64,000 nucleotides of DNA from DATKUC01 sp964553615 (GTDB taxonomy: Bacteria > Spirochaetota > Spirochaetia > DSM-27196 > DATKUC01), in assembly GCA_964553615.1 (NCBI GenBank), contig CAZKMA010000014.1, forward strand, positions 1 to 64,000, written 5' to 3'. Shown piece by piece: positions 34,656 to 44,092 of this stretch (position 1 is the first letter of the stretch; the number at the start of each line of letters is the position of its first letter). The notes under the pieces were generated by a model. The model saw only the letters and a program-made list of their open reading frames with translations. It did not search any database and was not told where the DNA came from. The position numbers and the translations under genes are program-made.

Positions 34656-35749
34656 TTCGGTTCCAGCCTGATCCCCCCGCTTGCGCGAAGAAGACGGTCC
34701 CTCACCGCCATTCCAACTCCAGCGGCGGGAGGAAGTTCTGCGACAATGACATCTACGGCAATCTCGTCAAACCATACGAGCAGCCGGTAGAGATTGCGGG
34801 CGTACTCTTCCGCAGTCCCCTGAAAGACTGCAACGACACCGTTTTCTTCGCTGATCGATCCCGGCCGATCGTGGAGTGATTCGGGCCCATTACCCGAGAG
34901 CCGGATTGTCCCGACCGCCGCCCGTCCGCCTTTCCCGGCGGAATGCGCTGCCCGGCGAACGAAATCTCCCTCATCCCGAAACCCGGAAGCTTCGCTGACT
35001 ATCACTGTCGCCCGCGGTTTGTAATGGGTGTATTTCATTCCCGGAGAAATGGGCCGTTCATTATCGGTCACGTGCGCGCCATTCGAATCCGCAGCCGTCA
35101 CAGTATCTACACCCAGCACATTTTCCAGCATTTCCCGGGAAATTGCGCCGGAGCGCAGAATCCGAACGGTTGGACCGGTCAGATCTACGACGGTCGACTC
35201 GAGTCCCACATCGCATGACCCTCCGTCTACAATTGCATCCACCCGACCATCCATGTCTGCGCACGCCATGACGAAAGTGGTCGGGCTCGGCCGGCCGGAA
35301 AGATTTGCAGACGGCGCCGCCACGGGAAAACCGGTCGCATGAAGAATTCGGCGAGCCACGGGATGGCGCGGGATCCGAAGCGCGACCGTATTGAGCCCGG
35401 CGGTTGCGTCATCGGCTATACGGTGGTCGGAGGCCACGAGAGACTTCGAAATGATAACTGAGAGTGGTCCCGGGGAAAATGCATCGAAAAGCCTCCGCGC
35501 CGACTCGGGCAACGGCGAGAACATTGCACACACTGAGTCCAGATCATAGAAATGGACAATGAGCGGGTTGTCCACCGGCCGACCCTTCGCCCGAAAGACG
35601 CTTCGACACGCCGCTCCATCGAGAGCATTCGCTCCCAGCCCGTAGACGGTTTCAGTCGGAAAGACAACAAGCCCGCCCCGACGGAGAATATCCGCCGCAA
35701 TTTCTGTCTGGTCCGATGTCAAATGAAGGGTCCGCAACGGAGAATTCAT
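34652..35749 (-). CDS. Threonylcarbamoyl-AMP synthase (Sua5/TsaC family)
   Basis: 365 residues. Makes threonylcarbamoyl-AMP for t6A37 of tRNA. The YrdC domain has GGLVVFPTETVYGLGANA, FRAKGRP (K-x-R) and SANLSGRPSPT; a C-terminal Sua5 domain makes it the long Sua5 form, not TsaC. MtaB in this window acts on the product. The ATG at 35749 has TATAAT nine bases upstream and no ribosome site; the longer open frame is not conserved. Confidence 0.93.
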   Translation of the reverse strand: MNSPLRTLHLTSDQTEIAADILRRGGLVVFPTETVYGLGANALDGAACRSVFRAKGRPVDNPLIVHFYDLDSVCAMFSPLPESARRLFDAFSPGPLSVIISKSLVASDHRIADDATAGLNTVALRIPRHPVARRILHATGFPVAAPSANLSGRPSPTTFVMACADMDGRVDAIVDGGSCDVGLESTVVDLTGPTVRILRSGAISREMLENVLGVDTVTAADSNGAHVTDNERPISPGMKYTHYKPRATVIVSEASGFRDEGDFVRRAAHSAGKGGRAAVGTIRLSGNGPESLHDRPGSISEENGVVAVFQGTAEEYARNLYRLLVWFDEIAVDVIVAELPPAAGVGMAVRDRLLRASGGIRLEPN

Positions 35750-35758
35750 ACCCGACGC

Positions 35759-35787
35759 ATTATATTCCCGGGCGGGTTTTCTGTACA
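35759..35787 (-). promoter_or_regulatory. Promoter close to the sua5 start codon
   Basis: On the minus strand TGTACA (35782-35787), 17 bases, perfect TATAAT (35759-35764), then nine bases to the ATG. Confidence 0.6.
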
Positions 35788-35840
35788 CAGACTCGACCGG
35801 ACGATATACTCGCGGTATCCGAAGGCTCAAGAGGAAAGCC

Positions 35841-36725
35841 GTGACAAGAAACCCTACCGTGTGCATAGATCTCAAGAGACTTGCGCGACTGGACAGAAGA
35901 CCGCCTCTGTTCTCCGGCACCCGGCTCAGTTTCTGGACCGATCCCTACATCTCCAGTCATATCCTCAATGCGCATCTTGATCCCACAACCGAGGATGCCA
36001 GCAGGCCGCCAGACGTGATTGCTGCAACCGCCGATTGGATTGCTGCGCGTGTGGACGCCGGCAATTCAAGCGAGGCATCGGGTCCGACATTGCTCGATCT
36101 TGCGTGTGGCCCGGGATTGTACTGCACGGAATTCGCCCGGCGTGGATTTTCCGTACATGGGATCGACTTCTCACGCTCCTCCATCGAATACGCAGAGAGA
36201 GAAGCACAACGGAACAATGTTCTCATTACCTATGATTGCGCGGATTACCGGAAGGTATCGTTTCGCGCCCGGTTCGATGTGGTCACACTCATATTCGGAG
36301 AGTTTTGCGTCATGACGAATCGGGATCGCGACCGAATGCTCCGAAGCATCCTGGCCGCGCTGCGTCCGGGCGGACTTTTCATATTCGACGTATTTTCCCG
36401 CGCCTACACTCGGCGTACCGCATTGAAAACCGGATGGTATCCGTCAATTTCCGACGGTTTCTGGATGCAGGAGCCCCACCTGGTATTTGAGCGGGGAATC
36501 GAGTACGAGGATGATTGCGTGCATCTCAATCAGTACATTGTGGCCGGGCAGGACTCGGAACCCCGCGTCTACAACATCTGGCGCCACCACTACACGCCCG
36601 ATTCCATACGCACCGTGCTCCACGGCGCGGGGTTCCATGTGGATGATCTGTATAAGGATCTATCAGGTACGAGTCTCTCCCACGAATCCGAATGGATCGG
36701 CGTAGTGGCCCGCAAACCGCAGTAG
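35841..36725 (+). CDS. Class I SAM-dependent methyltransferase
   Basis: 294 residues, GTG start with GAGGAAAG upstream. Motif I is LLDLACGPGLYCTEFARRG (SAM loop, about residues 89-107), then GIDFSRSSIEYA with the acidic ribose contact and CADYRKVSF. LRPGGLFIFDVF is the fourth strand. Substrate unknown; the large C-terminal insert with tyrosines and histidines is typical of small-molecule methyltransferases. No operon partner. Confidence 0.85.
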   Translation: MTRNPTVCIDLKRLARLDRRPPLFSGTRLSFWTDPYISSHILNAHLDPTTEDASRPPDVIAATADWIAARVDAGNSSEASGPTLLDLACGPGLYCTEFARRGFSVHGIDFSRSSIEYAEREAQRNNVLITYDCADYRKVSFRARFDVVTLIFGEFCVMTNRDRDRMLRSILAALRPGGLFIFDVFSRAYTRRTALKTGWYPSISDGFWMQEPHLVFERGIEYEDDCVHLNQYIVAGQDSEPRVYNIWRHHYTPDSIRTVLHGAGFHVDDLYKDLSGTSLSHESEWIGVVARKPQ

Positions 36726-36783
36726 TGCCCCCTCCGCTGACCGGAACATTTCGTCAACACGCTCCGTGATACTTCATTGGGCA

Positions 36784-37086
36784 CTATATTTTTACCCAGA
36801 CGAAACCGTCCTCGACCTTCGTCTCGTAGATGGAAATGGGCCGCGTTGCGGGGAAATCCTTGACCGCACCGGTTCTGATATCAAACCGGGAACCGTGCTT
36901 CGGGCAGTATACGTCCCCGCCCACAACCATTCCCTCGTACAGCGGGGAGTATTCATGCGAACAGGAATTGTCCGTTGCGTAGATGCCGTCTTCCAGACGG
37001 AATATCGCGATTTCCTTCCGGCGGTGAACAAACTTGTAGCTGCGCGCGAACTCATCCTCGGCAACAGCCTGGACCCATTTTGCCAT
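36784..37086 (-). CDS. Rieske [2Fe-2S] ferredoxin-like protein at the end of the SUF operon
   Basis: 100 residues, a complete minimal Rieske domain. Ligands are C42 and H44 (CSH) and C61 and H64 (CPKHG). The protein has no signal or membrane helix, so it is a soluble ferredoxin like those of dioxygenase systems (NirD/BphF type). It starts 15 bases after the sufD stop and is probably co-transcribed, so it may be a client or an electron donor for Fe-S assembly. Confidence 0.88.
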   Translation of the reverse strand: MAKWVQAVAEDEFARSYKFVHRRKEIAIFRLEDGIYATDNSCSHEYSPLYEGMVVGGDVYCPKHGSRFDIRTGAVKDFPATRPISIYETKVEDGFVWVKI

Positions 37087-37101
37087 TTCGATTGGAACCC
37101 G

Positions 37102-38478
37102 CTATTCGTTATCCTGAACCGCCAGCAGGCGTTCCATCATGACCGAGCGCATGTCTTCCCGGATGACTTCAGGCGCCTTGTCTATGATATCGCCAAAGAA
37201 CCCTTCAACCAGGAGCTCCTTCGCTTCATCGGGATCGTAACCTCGTGCAAGGAGATAGAAGAGCTGATTCTTGTCCAGCCGTCCCGTTGTGGAGCCATGG
37301 CTGCATTTCACATCGTCGGTGTTGATCTGGAGACTCGGAATTGAGTCGGCACGAGCACCGTCGTTCAGGATGAGGTTCTTGTCGTCGAGAAACGCATCCG
37401 TCCGAACCGCTTCATGGGCCACCTGGATAAGACCCTGGTATACCGCATGGGCTTCATCCTTGACGGCACCCTTGTAGAATGTGCGGCTTGTCGCGTTTGG
37501 CGCGTTGTGGTGCTGTACCGTCCGAACGTCCAGATGCTGATCTTCGTGTCCGAAGTAGACTCCATACAGCAGGACATCTGCCCCCTGTCCATCGAGCGTG
37601 CAATCGTAACGGTCCTTCGCGAACATACCCCCGAAAACCGCACTGAAGTGTTCGAAAGACGCATCCCGTGCCACGTGAGATGCACCGTTGGTGAATGCCG
37701 AGCAGTCCAGGTTCAGATTCTGCGAAGAGACGTAGATGAGCTTTGCAGCGTCACGAACGTCCGCGTCGCTGCCTTCGTTGAACAGGAGCTCCCCTGCTTC
37801 TTCCCCGTCAACCGTCTGGACGACTGTTGCCCTGGCCCCCTTCTCGAGTACAACGGCGGTCTGAGGTGACGAGAGCCGGGAGTCCCCGGATTCCCGGTAG
37901 GCAATACCGAACGGAAGGGCAATCTCCACAAACTCCGGAACATACACGTAGCATCCGTGACTCATTGATGCATAGTGCCACGCCCTGACCCGGTTATCTA
38001 TCTCACCCACTGCACGGGAAAAAAGCGCCTTTAGAGCCTCAACCGCGGCGGAGTCAATGGGTGCCGGTCCGTCGGCAGCGCCGTCGGCAGCGCCGTCGGC
38101 AACCCCATCTGCAAGGTCGGCCAGCAACGGCTTCAGCGGCAGAAAGACAACACCTTTCTCCGCAAGCTCAGGGCTCAGGCTCAATTCCACACACTCGGTG
38201 CCTTCAAACAGCATCCAGCCGCTGTATCCTTCGGGTACAGGGGAAGATCCCGGCACCTTTGCTGCTGCCGTGTCGCCGTAACCATAGCTGTCGAAATCGT
38301 AGTTTGATATGTCGCTTCTGCGCCACTCTTCATCGCTCGTATTCGGCCATTCCATTGCACCGAATTTGTCGAACGCGGCACGCCGCAGCTTCTTCATCCA
38401 TTGCGGTTCCCGCCTGCTTTCGAGATATGTCTCAAGCTCGACGGTACCGCGAAACGATCGTGTTTCTACTGTGCTCAA
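37102..38478 (-). CDS. sufD: Fe-S cluster assembly protein SufD
   Basis: 458 residues, TTG 38478 with AAGGAGA five bases upstream. Forms SufBC2D scaffold with SufB and SufC. The C-terminal beta-helix has FYKGAVKDEAHAVYQGLI, DDVKCSHGSTTGRLD and LARGYDPDEAKELLVEGF. A linker near residues 125-145 is a run of DGAADGAADG-type repeats coded by a 12-bp tandem repeat (about 38076-38111), absent from usual SufD. It lies 10 bases after sufB. Confidence 0.93.
   Translation of the reverse strand: MSTVETRSFRGTVELETYLESRREPQWMKKLRRAAFDKFGAMEWPNTSDEEWRRSDISNYDFDSYGYGDTAAAKVPGSSPVPEGYSGWMLFEGTECVELSLSPELAEKGVVFLPLKPLLADLADGVADGAADGAADGPAPIDSAAVEALKALFSRAVGEIDNRVRAWHYASMSHGCYVYVPEFVEIALPFGIAYRESGDSRLSSPQTAVVLEKGARATVVQTVDGEEAGELLFNEGSDADVRDAAKLIYVSSQNLNLDCSAFTNGASHVARDASFEHFSAVFGGMFAKDRYDCTLDGQGADVLLYGVYFGHEDQHLDVRTVQHHNAPNATSRTFYKGAVKDEAHAVYQGLIQVAHEAVRTDAFLDDKNLILNDGARADSIPSLQINTDDVKCSHGSTTGRLDKNQLFYLLARGYDPDEAKELLVEGFFGDIIDKAPEVIREDMRSVMMERLLAVQDNE
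38076..38111. repeat. 12-bp tandem repeat inside sufD
   Basis: The plus strand repeats GTCGGCAGCGCC about three times, coding for Asp-Gly-Ala-Ala units. In-frame change in copy number would lengthen or shorten the linker without a frameshift. Confidence 0.75.
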
Positions 38479-38488
38479 CGTCTTCTCC

Positions 38489-39895
38489 TTACCCGACCGA
38501 ACCTTCCATCTCAAGTTCGATGAGACGGTTGAGCTCTATTGCGTACTCCATGGGAAGCTGTTTGACCAGCGGGTCCAGGAATCCGTTCACTATCATGACG
38601 CTCGCTTCTGCCTCGTCCAGCCCACGGCTCATGAGGTAGAACAACTGCTCCTCACTGATTCGCGACACACGCGCTTCGTGTTCGATCGAGACGTCGTCGG
38701 ACAATATGTCCATGTACGGATAGGTGTTGCTCTTCGATTCCGGATCCATGATGAGCGCGTCGCAGACGACCTTGCTCTTGATGTCATGCAGACCGGGGTC
38801 CACCTTGATCTGTCCGCGATAGCTTGCAACGCCGCCGTCTTTACTGATCGACTTGCTCGTGATGATTGAGCTCGTGTTCGAGGCTGCGTGAATGCACTTC
38901 CCTCCGGTGTCCTGCTCCTGATGTTTGCCTGCGAACGCAATGGACAATATCTCGCCGTGAGCGCCTTCGCCCATGAGCCAGACGGACGGATACTTCATGG
39001 TGCGCTTGCTGCCGATGTTCCCGTCTATCCACTCCACCGTTGCACCTTCGTACGCAACCGCACGCTTGGTCACGAGATTGTAGACGTCGCCCGACCAGTT
39101 CTGAATGGTCGTATACCTCACACGGGCGTCCTTCAGCGCGACGATCTCGACAACAGCGCTGTGGAGACTGTCCGTTGTGTAGATCGGCGCGGTACAACCT
39201 TCGATGTAGTGCACGAATGCACCCTCGTCCACAATGATGAGTGTGCGCTCGAACTGTCCGAAGTTCTCCAGATTGATACGAAAGTATGCCTGGAGGGGAA
39301 TGTCAACCTTGATCCCCGGCGGAACATAGATGAAGCTTCCGCCCGACCAGACCGCGCTATTCAACGCCGAAAACTTGTTGTCGGTATGCGGAATTATCGT
39401 GCCGAAATATTTGCGCACCAGGTCCGGATGTTCACGAAGCGCAGTCTCCGGGTCACAGAAAATGACCCCCTGCTTGGACAGGTCCTCGCGGATGTTGTGA
39501 TACACAACTTCTGAATCGTACTGTGCTCCGACGCCCGCAAGAAATTTCTTTTCTGCGGCGGGGATGCCCAATCGGTCGTATGTCTCCCGAATTTCAGGCG
39601 GCAAGTCCTCCCAACGGGTCTGCTGCTTGTCTATCGGCTTTGCATAGTAGTACATATCCTCGAAGTCGAGGGTCGAGAGGTCGGCACCCCAGTTCGGCAT
39701 CTCTTTCTGTCTGAACACCTTCAGCGCCGCGAGCCGATACTCGGTCATCCATTCCGGCTCCTGTTTGTGTGCAGAAATTGCCCGCACGACCTCTTCATTC
39801 AACCCTTTCTCGGCCATGCGATATACTGAATGGTCCGGGTAATTAAACCCGTACTGATAATCTCCAATCTCAACGGCTTTCGGCTGGCTGCTCAT
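38489..39895 (-). CDS. sufB: Fe-S cluster assembly protein SufB
   Basis: 468 residues. The scaffold subunit on which clusters form. AAEKKFLAGVGAQYDSE, GKCIHAASNTSSIITSKS with the core Cys, and MSRGLDEAEASVMIVNGF are diagnostic. The ATG at 39895 lies six bases after AGGAGG, and is preferred to the ATG inside that region. It overlaps the end of sufC by 26 bases, so translation is probably coupled. Confidence 0.96.
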   Translation of the reverse strand: MSSQPKAVEIGDYQYGFNYPDHSVYRMAEKGLNEEVVRAISAHKQEPEWMTEYRLAALKVFRQKEMPNWGADLSTLDFEDMYYYAKPIDKQQTRWEDLPPEIRETYDRLGIPAAEKKFLAGVGAQYDSEVVYHNIREDLSKQGVIFCDPETALREHPDLVRKYFGTIIPHTDNKFSALNSAVWSGGSFIYVPPGIKVDIPLQAYFRINLENFGQFERTLIIVDEGAFVHYIEGCTAPIYTTDSLHSAVVEIVALKDARVRYTTIQNWSGDVYNLVTKRAVAYEGATVEWIDGNIGSKRTMKYPSVWLMGEGAHGEILSIAFAGKHQEQDTGGKCIHAASNTSSIITSKSISKDGGVASYRGQIKVDPGLHDIKSKVVCDALIMDPESKSNTYPYMDILSDDVSIEHEARVSRISEEQLFYLMSRGLDEAEASVMIVNGFLDPLVKQLPMEYAIELNRLIELEMEGSVG

Positions 39896-40661
39896 TGGCA
39901 TCCTCCTCTATTCCATACTGCTCGCGAACCCAGTCGTACCCCTTCTCTTCGAGTGCGGTGACCAGTTCCTCGCCTCCGGAGGTTACAATCTTCCCCTTGT
40001 ACATGATGTGTACATAGTCAGGGCGAATATGATCCAGGATACGCTGATAGTGGGTGATGATGAGAGCGCCGAAATCCGAGCCACGAAGCTTGTTCACACC
40101 CTTTGCAACGACCTTCAGGGCATCTATGTCAAGTCCGGAGTCGGTCTCATCCATAATTGCGAACTTTGGCTTCAGCAGCAGCATCTGCAGCACCTCCATC
40201 CGCTTCTTCTCACCGCCGGAGAATCCGTCATTCAGGTAGCGGTTGATAAACTGCTGTTCGATTTCCATGAAATTAACCGCTTCCCGCAACTGTTTGATGA
40301 AAGAGGGAGCATTTGCATTCTCTTCGCCGCGCGCCTGCGCGTTGATTTCGGCGGCCCGTTTCAGGAAACGCCCCACGGTTACGCCGGGGATTTCTACGGG
40401 ATACTGAAAAGCGAGAAACAGACCCTTTCGGGCACGCTCGTGGGTGGGCATTTCCAGAATATTCTCCCCGTCCACGAGAATCTCTCCGTCGGTCACCTCG
40501 TAGGTCGGATGTCCGAACATGACGTTGGTCAACGTGCTCTTCCCGGATCCGTTCGGGCCCATGAGCGCATGAATTTCGCCGGAATTCAGTACCAGATTTA
40601 TACCGCTCAGAATCTCCTTGTCTTCGATTCGAGCGTGCAGATTTCTAATTTCAATTTTCAC
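39870..40661 (-). CDS. sufC: Fe-S cluster assembly ATPase SufC
   Basis: 263 residues, GTG with GGAGG seven bases before. ABC-type ATPase energising SufB-SufD. Walker A GPNGSGKST, signature FSGGEKKRME and Walker B FAIMDETDSGLD, the last being the SufC-specific form. Order sufC-sufB-sufD is that of many bacteria and archaea. The cysteine desulfurase SufS and SufU are not in the window. Confidence 0.97.
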   Translation of the reverse strand: MKIEIRNLHARIEDKEILSGINLVLNSGEIHALMGPNGSGKSTLTNVMFGHPTYEVTDGEILVDGENILEMPTHERARKGLFLAFQYPVEIPGVTVGRFLKRAAEINAQARGEENANAPSFIKQLREAVNFMEIEQQFINRYLNDGFSGGEKKRMEVLQMLLLKPKFAIMDETDSGLDIDALKVVAKGVNKLRGSDFGALIITHYQRILDHIRPDYVHIMYKGKIVTSGGEELVTALEEKGYDWVREQYGIEEDANEQPAESR

Positions 40662-40686
40662 AACAATTCCTCCAATGGGGGGTTAA

Positions 40687-40989
40687 TCAAATAGGATAGC
40701 CAAGCTCGAGCCGAGCTTCTTCGCTCATGAAGTCAATGCTCCACGGCGGATTCCAGACCAGATTCGCAACCACTTCCTTGAAGCCAAGTCGCTCCTGCAG
40801 GACGCGGTTTATCTCCATGACGATGTGATCACCAAGCGGGCATCCGGGTGACGTCAGAGTAAAATCAACATCGATTCTGGCTTCCGATGGTTCGACACGA
40901 TAGACCAGGCCAACATCCACGATATTCAGTCCGATCTCAGGATCCACTACCTCTTTCAACGCATCGAGGATCTGAGCTTTCGAGTACAT
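40687..40989 (-). CDS. MIP18-family (DUF59) Fe-S assembly factor, SufT-like
   Basis: 100 residues; first gene of the SUF operon, with AAGGGGG before the ATG. VDPEIGLNIVDVGLVY and FTLTSPGCPLGDHI are the family motifs, the Cys being the likely metal/cluster ligand. Relatives assist maturation of Fe-S proteins. Twenty-five bases separate it from sufC. Confidence 0.93.
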   Translation of the reverse strand: MYSKAQILDALKEVVDPEIGLNIVDVGLVYRVEPSEARIDVDFTLTSPGCPLGDHIVMEINRVLQERLGFKEVVANLVWNPPWSIDFMSEEARLELGYPI

Positions 40990-41015
40990 ACCAATTCCCC
41001 CTTCAATACCTTACC

Positions 41016-41044
41016 AATTTACTTATATATGTACCATTGATCAA
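41016..41044 (-). promoter_or_regulatory. Sigma-70 promoter of the SUF operon
   Basis: On the minus strand TTGATC (41039-41044), 17 bases, TAAATT (41016-41021), with a leader of about 20 bases. The -35 lies in the dyad TTGATCAA. I see no copy of the dyad found before the rrf2-type gene. Confidence 0.55.
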
Positions 41045-41209
41045 GTTTGGTCGCACGGTCCTATGCAAATTCCGGTCGCTCCACTGCTACTGTACAACAT
41101 GTAACAACAGATGGTCATCCCGGGAGGATCGCGATTGTACAACCTGCGGCTTCATACAATATACTAATGAGGACCCTGGAAACGAAAGGCCCGGGAAGAG
41201 AGGATTTTC

Positions 41210-41851
41210 ATGCATGTACTCGTTCTGGTATGCCACCCGAACCCTGAAAGCCTGAATCACACCATGGCCAGACGGTGCATGGAGGAGGCTCAGGCGGCCG
41301 GCCACACAACGGCATGGGTTGACCTCTACCAGGATCATGCAAAATCCGGTTTCGATCCCATCCTGACTCAGGAGGAGATCCAGAGAAGGTTCAGCTTCGA
41401 CGACACCGTTCTCGGATATAGTCGCGAGATCCGGAACGCAGACGCCTATGTCTTCGTCCATCCGGACTGGTGGGGAATGCCGCCGGCGCTCCTGAAGGGC
41501 TGGCTGGACCGCGTTTTAAGACCGGGAATCGCATATGATTACGATGGGCCCGAATTCCTGCCGAAAAAGAGAATACCACTTCTGGGTGACAAGCGAGCCA
41601 TGGTGCTGTGTACCACGGACGCACGAAAGGAAGACATGGGCTCAACACCGGAATCGCCGCATCCAATACAGGCGCTCTGGCGCGTGTCCATCCTTGGTTA
41701 CTGCGGGATACCGGATGTCCGGGTTGAGGTCTTCTGGAATGTCCACGACAGCACCCTCAGGGAGCGCCGCCGCTGGATCGATCGCACCGGTGAGATGGCG
41801 AGGACGCTCTTCAGTACAGACGGCCTCTCTATGAACAGGAGGGACATATGA
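41210..41851 (+). CDS. NAD(P)H quinone oxidoreductase, flavodoxin-like fold (NQO/KefF type)
   Basis: 213 residues, ATG after GAGAGGATT. VLVCHPNPESLNHTMA is the FAD/FMN pyrophosphate loop, and YVFVHPDWWGMPPALLKGWLDRV the conserved active-site stretch. The family reduces quinones with two electrons, or supports KefC-type channels. Only 220 bases separate it from the SUF operon, in divergent orientation. It overlaps sixA by four bases. Confidence 0.88.
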   Translation: MHVLVLVCHPNPESLNHTMARRCMEEAQAAGHTTAWVDLYQDHAKSGFDPILTQEEIQRRFSFDDTVLGYSREIRNADAYVFVHPDWWGMPPALLKGWLDRVLRPGIAYDYDGPEFLPKKRIPLLGDKRAMVLCTTDARKEDMGSTPESPHPIQALWRVSILGYCGIPDVRVEVFWNVHDSTLRERRRWIDRTGEMARTLFSTDGLSMNRRDI

Positions 41852-42333
41852 AGGAATTGCTGCTTTACCGCCACGCGAAGGCCGAGAAATCGGTCCCGGG
41901 CATACGAGACCATGAACGACCTCTGTCTGCGGAGGGCGAGAAGCAAGCGGAATCGATCGGCGAACGGATACGCGAAGAATCTTCAGTTCCCGACCTCATC
42001 CTCACGTCGGACGCGCGGCGGGCGCTCTCCACTGCACGAATTGCCGCGCTCTCGGCTGGTTGTCCTGAGCGAGTGCATGCGGTGGCTGCGCTGTTCGACG
42101 GGGAGATTGAGACATATGCGCAGGAGATACGACTGCGAGGAGGAAAGGCGGCCCGATTAATGGTGGTCGGTCACAATCCCACCATGGAGGAGCTGGTCGA
42201 GCGGTTGGCCGGGAGACGGATAGAGATCAAAGCCGGCTATCTGGTTCGAGTAGCGGTTCGCATTTCCAGCTGGGAGGCCTTTGATTTCGGAGAGAACTCC
42301 GAAATCCAGGGCGTCCTCATGCCGGAGGCATAG
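41848..42333 (+). CDS. sixA: Phosphohistidine phosphatase SixA-like
   Basis: 161 residues, histidine phosphatase superfamily. The catalytic motif is RHAKAEK (His 9), and VVGHNPTMEELVERL supplies the second His. SixA removes phosphate from phosphohistidine in phosphorelay or PTS proteins. Its start overlaps the quinone reductase stop (ATGA). Confidence 0.88.
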   Translation: MKELLLYRHAKAEKSVPGIRDHERPLSAEGEKQAESIGERIREESSVPDLILTSDARRALSTARIAALSAGCPERVHAVAALFDGEIETYAQEIRLRGGKAARLMVVGHNPTMEELVERLAGRRIEIKAGYLVRVAVRISSWEAFDFGENSEIQGVLMPEA

Positions 42334-42340
42334 GGTCCCC

Positions 42341-43210
42341 GTGTTTATAGCAACGAAGATCCTGGAAATGCTCTTGTTTCCTCCCGGCCTCTTTATTGTT
42401 CTGGGTGTTGTCGGAGCTGTTCTCGCACTCTTTCGAATGCGAAAGAGTGCCGTGTTCCTGTATGTTCTGATGCTGGGGGGGCTCTACCTGTTTTCGATCG
42501 GTCCGGTTGCCGCCGGCCTCCTGGTTCCACTGGAGGACGAGTACCCGGCCGTCCAGCTTTCCCCGGTTCCCACGGGTGCGGATGCAGTGGTTATTCTTGG
42601 CGGCGGCTCCATTGCCGGTGCCCCGGATGCTCGTTCGATCTCCGGGGCTCTCCCGGGTACCGCGACACAACCGGCGACCGCGACATCGTCCGCCGCAAAC
42701 GGGCCGACGGTTCTTGCGAGCCTCTCCGCGGAATCCACCCGGCGGGTCGTCTACGGGTATCTGGTTGCCCGTGCGACAAAGCTGCCGGTAATTATCTCCG
42801 GCGGTGCGCCCCTGAAGATTCCCGGCACAGAAAGTGAAGCAGCGGCCGCAAGAGGCCTTCTGGTTGCGCTTGGAATGGCTGACAATCAGATTCGTACAGA
42901 GACGGAGAGTCTCACCACCTGGGATAATGCAGTTCAGGTGGCGAAACTCTTCCATCCCCGGAAGATTATCCTGGTGACATCCGCATACCACATGCCGCGT
43001 GCGGTATACAGCTTCCGGAAGCAGAAGATCGAGGTTGTACCCGCGCCGACCGCCTACCGGATAGACAGACAATCACCGGGTTCGCTGAAATACTTCCCGA
43101 ATATCTCCGCACTCAGGGACAGCGCACTGGCGCTCCACGAGCGAATCGGCATGTTCTTCTACCGGCTTCGCCATGGGAGGGTTGCTACTTCCGGTTCATC
43201 CGCTCAATGA
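42341..43210 (+). CDS. DUF218/YdcF-ElyC-like membrane protein
   Basis: 289 residues from GTG 42341. Two hydrophobic helices at the N-terminus (residues about 5-60), then the DUF218 domain: DAVVILGGGS, VIISGGAPLK, ESLTTWDNAVQ and VTSAYHMPRAVYSF, which are the conserved loops. E. coli ElyC acts in envelope biogenesis and SanA in barrier function; exact role here unknown. A 25-residue Ala/Thr/Pro-rich insert (PGTATQPATATSSAANG) splits the domain after the first motif. The end overlaps the convergent dehydrogenase by 26 bases. Confidence 0.82.
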   Translation: MFIATKILEMLLFPPGLFIVLGVVGAVLALFRMRKSAVFLYVLMLGGLYLFSIGPVAAGLLVPLEDEYPAVQLSPVPTGADAVVILGGGSIAGAPDARSISGALPGTATQPATATSSAANGPTVLASLSAESTRRVVYGYLVARATKLPVIISGGAPLKIPGTESEAAAARGLLVALGMADNQIRTETESLTTWDNAVQVAKLFHPRKIILVTSAYHMPRAVYSFRKQKIEVVPAPTAYRIDRQSPGSLKYFPNISALRDSALALHERIGMFFYRLRHGRVATSGSSAQ

Positions 43211-44063
43211 CCCGGTACAGTCCTTGAGTTCCCAGATCTTCGAGCCCCTGCGCAATTGCCGCAACGTAGAACTGGTGAACCAGCGAGAGCCCGGGCAGCG
43301 AGAGATTCATGCGCCGCGCTTCTTCGAGCGCTATTCCCATATCCTTCACGAAGTGTTTGATGAAGAAACCCGGATCGAAATTACCGGCCGCGATTCGCCG
43401 GCCGAGATTGTTGATTGACCAGCTGGATGCGGCGCCTTTTCCAATCACGTCGATGACATGATCCGCATCGAGTCCGGCCTTCCGTGCGTAGAGCAGAGAT
43501 TCGACAACCCCGATCATGGTGGATGCGATAAGAATCTGATTTGACATCTTCGTGTGCTGTCCCGCACCCGGTCCGCCCATCAGCTCGATATTTTTTCCCA
43601 TGAGTTCAAACAGCGGAAGCACTTCCTGGTATGCACTTTCATCACCGCCGACCATGATGGCAAGCGTCGCCTCCCGCGCACCAACATCCCCGCCGGATAC
43701 CGGCGCGTCAAGCGCACGAATACCGGCTGGTTCCGCCCGGCGCGCAATCTCTTCGGCAAGCGACGGCCGGGATGTGGTCATATCTATGATAATTCCGCCC
43801 GGTTTCATTGCGCCGAGGATGCCGTTTTCGGAGAAATAGACCTCTTCAACGTCCGCCGGGTAACCTACAATCGTGAACACATAGTCGGATTGCCCGGCGA
43901 CATCCCGCGGACTGTCGCACAGCTTTGCTCCCGCGGCCACAAGCTCTTTTGTCTTGTCGGGGGTCCGATTGAAAACGCTCACCGTATGGCCGCCGGCGAC
44001 AAGATGCATGCACATGCTTTTCCCCATTATTCCAGTTCCAACCCAGCCTATTCGCTTTGCCAT
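43185..44063 (-). CDS. 3-hydroxyisobutyrate dehydrogenase family protein
   Basis: 292 residues. Rossmann NAD(P) motif WVGTGIMGKSMCMHLVAGG at the N-terminus, DAPVSGGDVGAREATLAI for substrate binding, and GAGQHTKMSNQILIA with the catalytic Lys. Family members include tartronate semialdehyde and 3-hydroxyisobutyrate dehydrogenases and succinic semialdehyde reductases. I start at ATG 44063, six bases after GAGGA. Substrate not decided. Confidence 0.88.
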   Translation of the reverse strand: MAKRIGWVGTGIMGKSMCMHLVAGGHTVSVFNRTPDKTKELVAAGAKLCDSPRDVAGQSDYVFTIVGYPADVEEVYFSENGILGAMKPGGIIIDMTTSRPSLAEEIARRAEPAGIRALDAPVSGGDVGAREATLAIMVGGDESAYQEVLPLFELMGKNIELMGGPGAGQHTKMSNQILIASTMIGVVESLLYARKAGLDADHVIDVIGKGAASSWSINNLGRRIAAGNFDPGFFIKHFVKDMGIALEEARRMNLSLPGLSLVHQFYVAAIAQGLEDLGTQGLYRVIERMNRK

Positions 44064-44092
44064 TGTCATTCCTCGCCTTCGCTTCTTGGATA

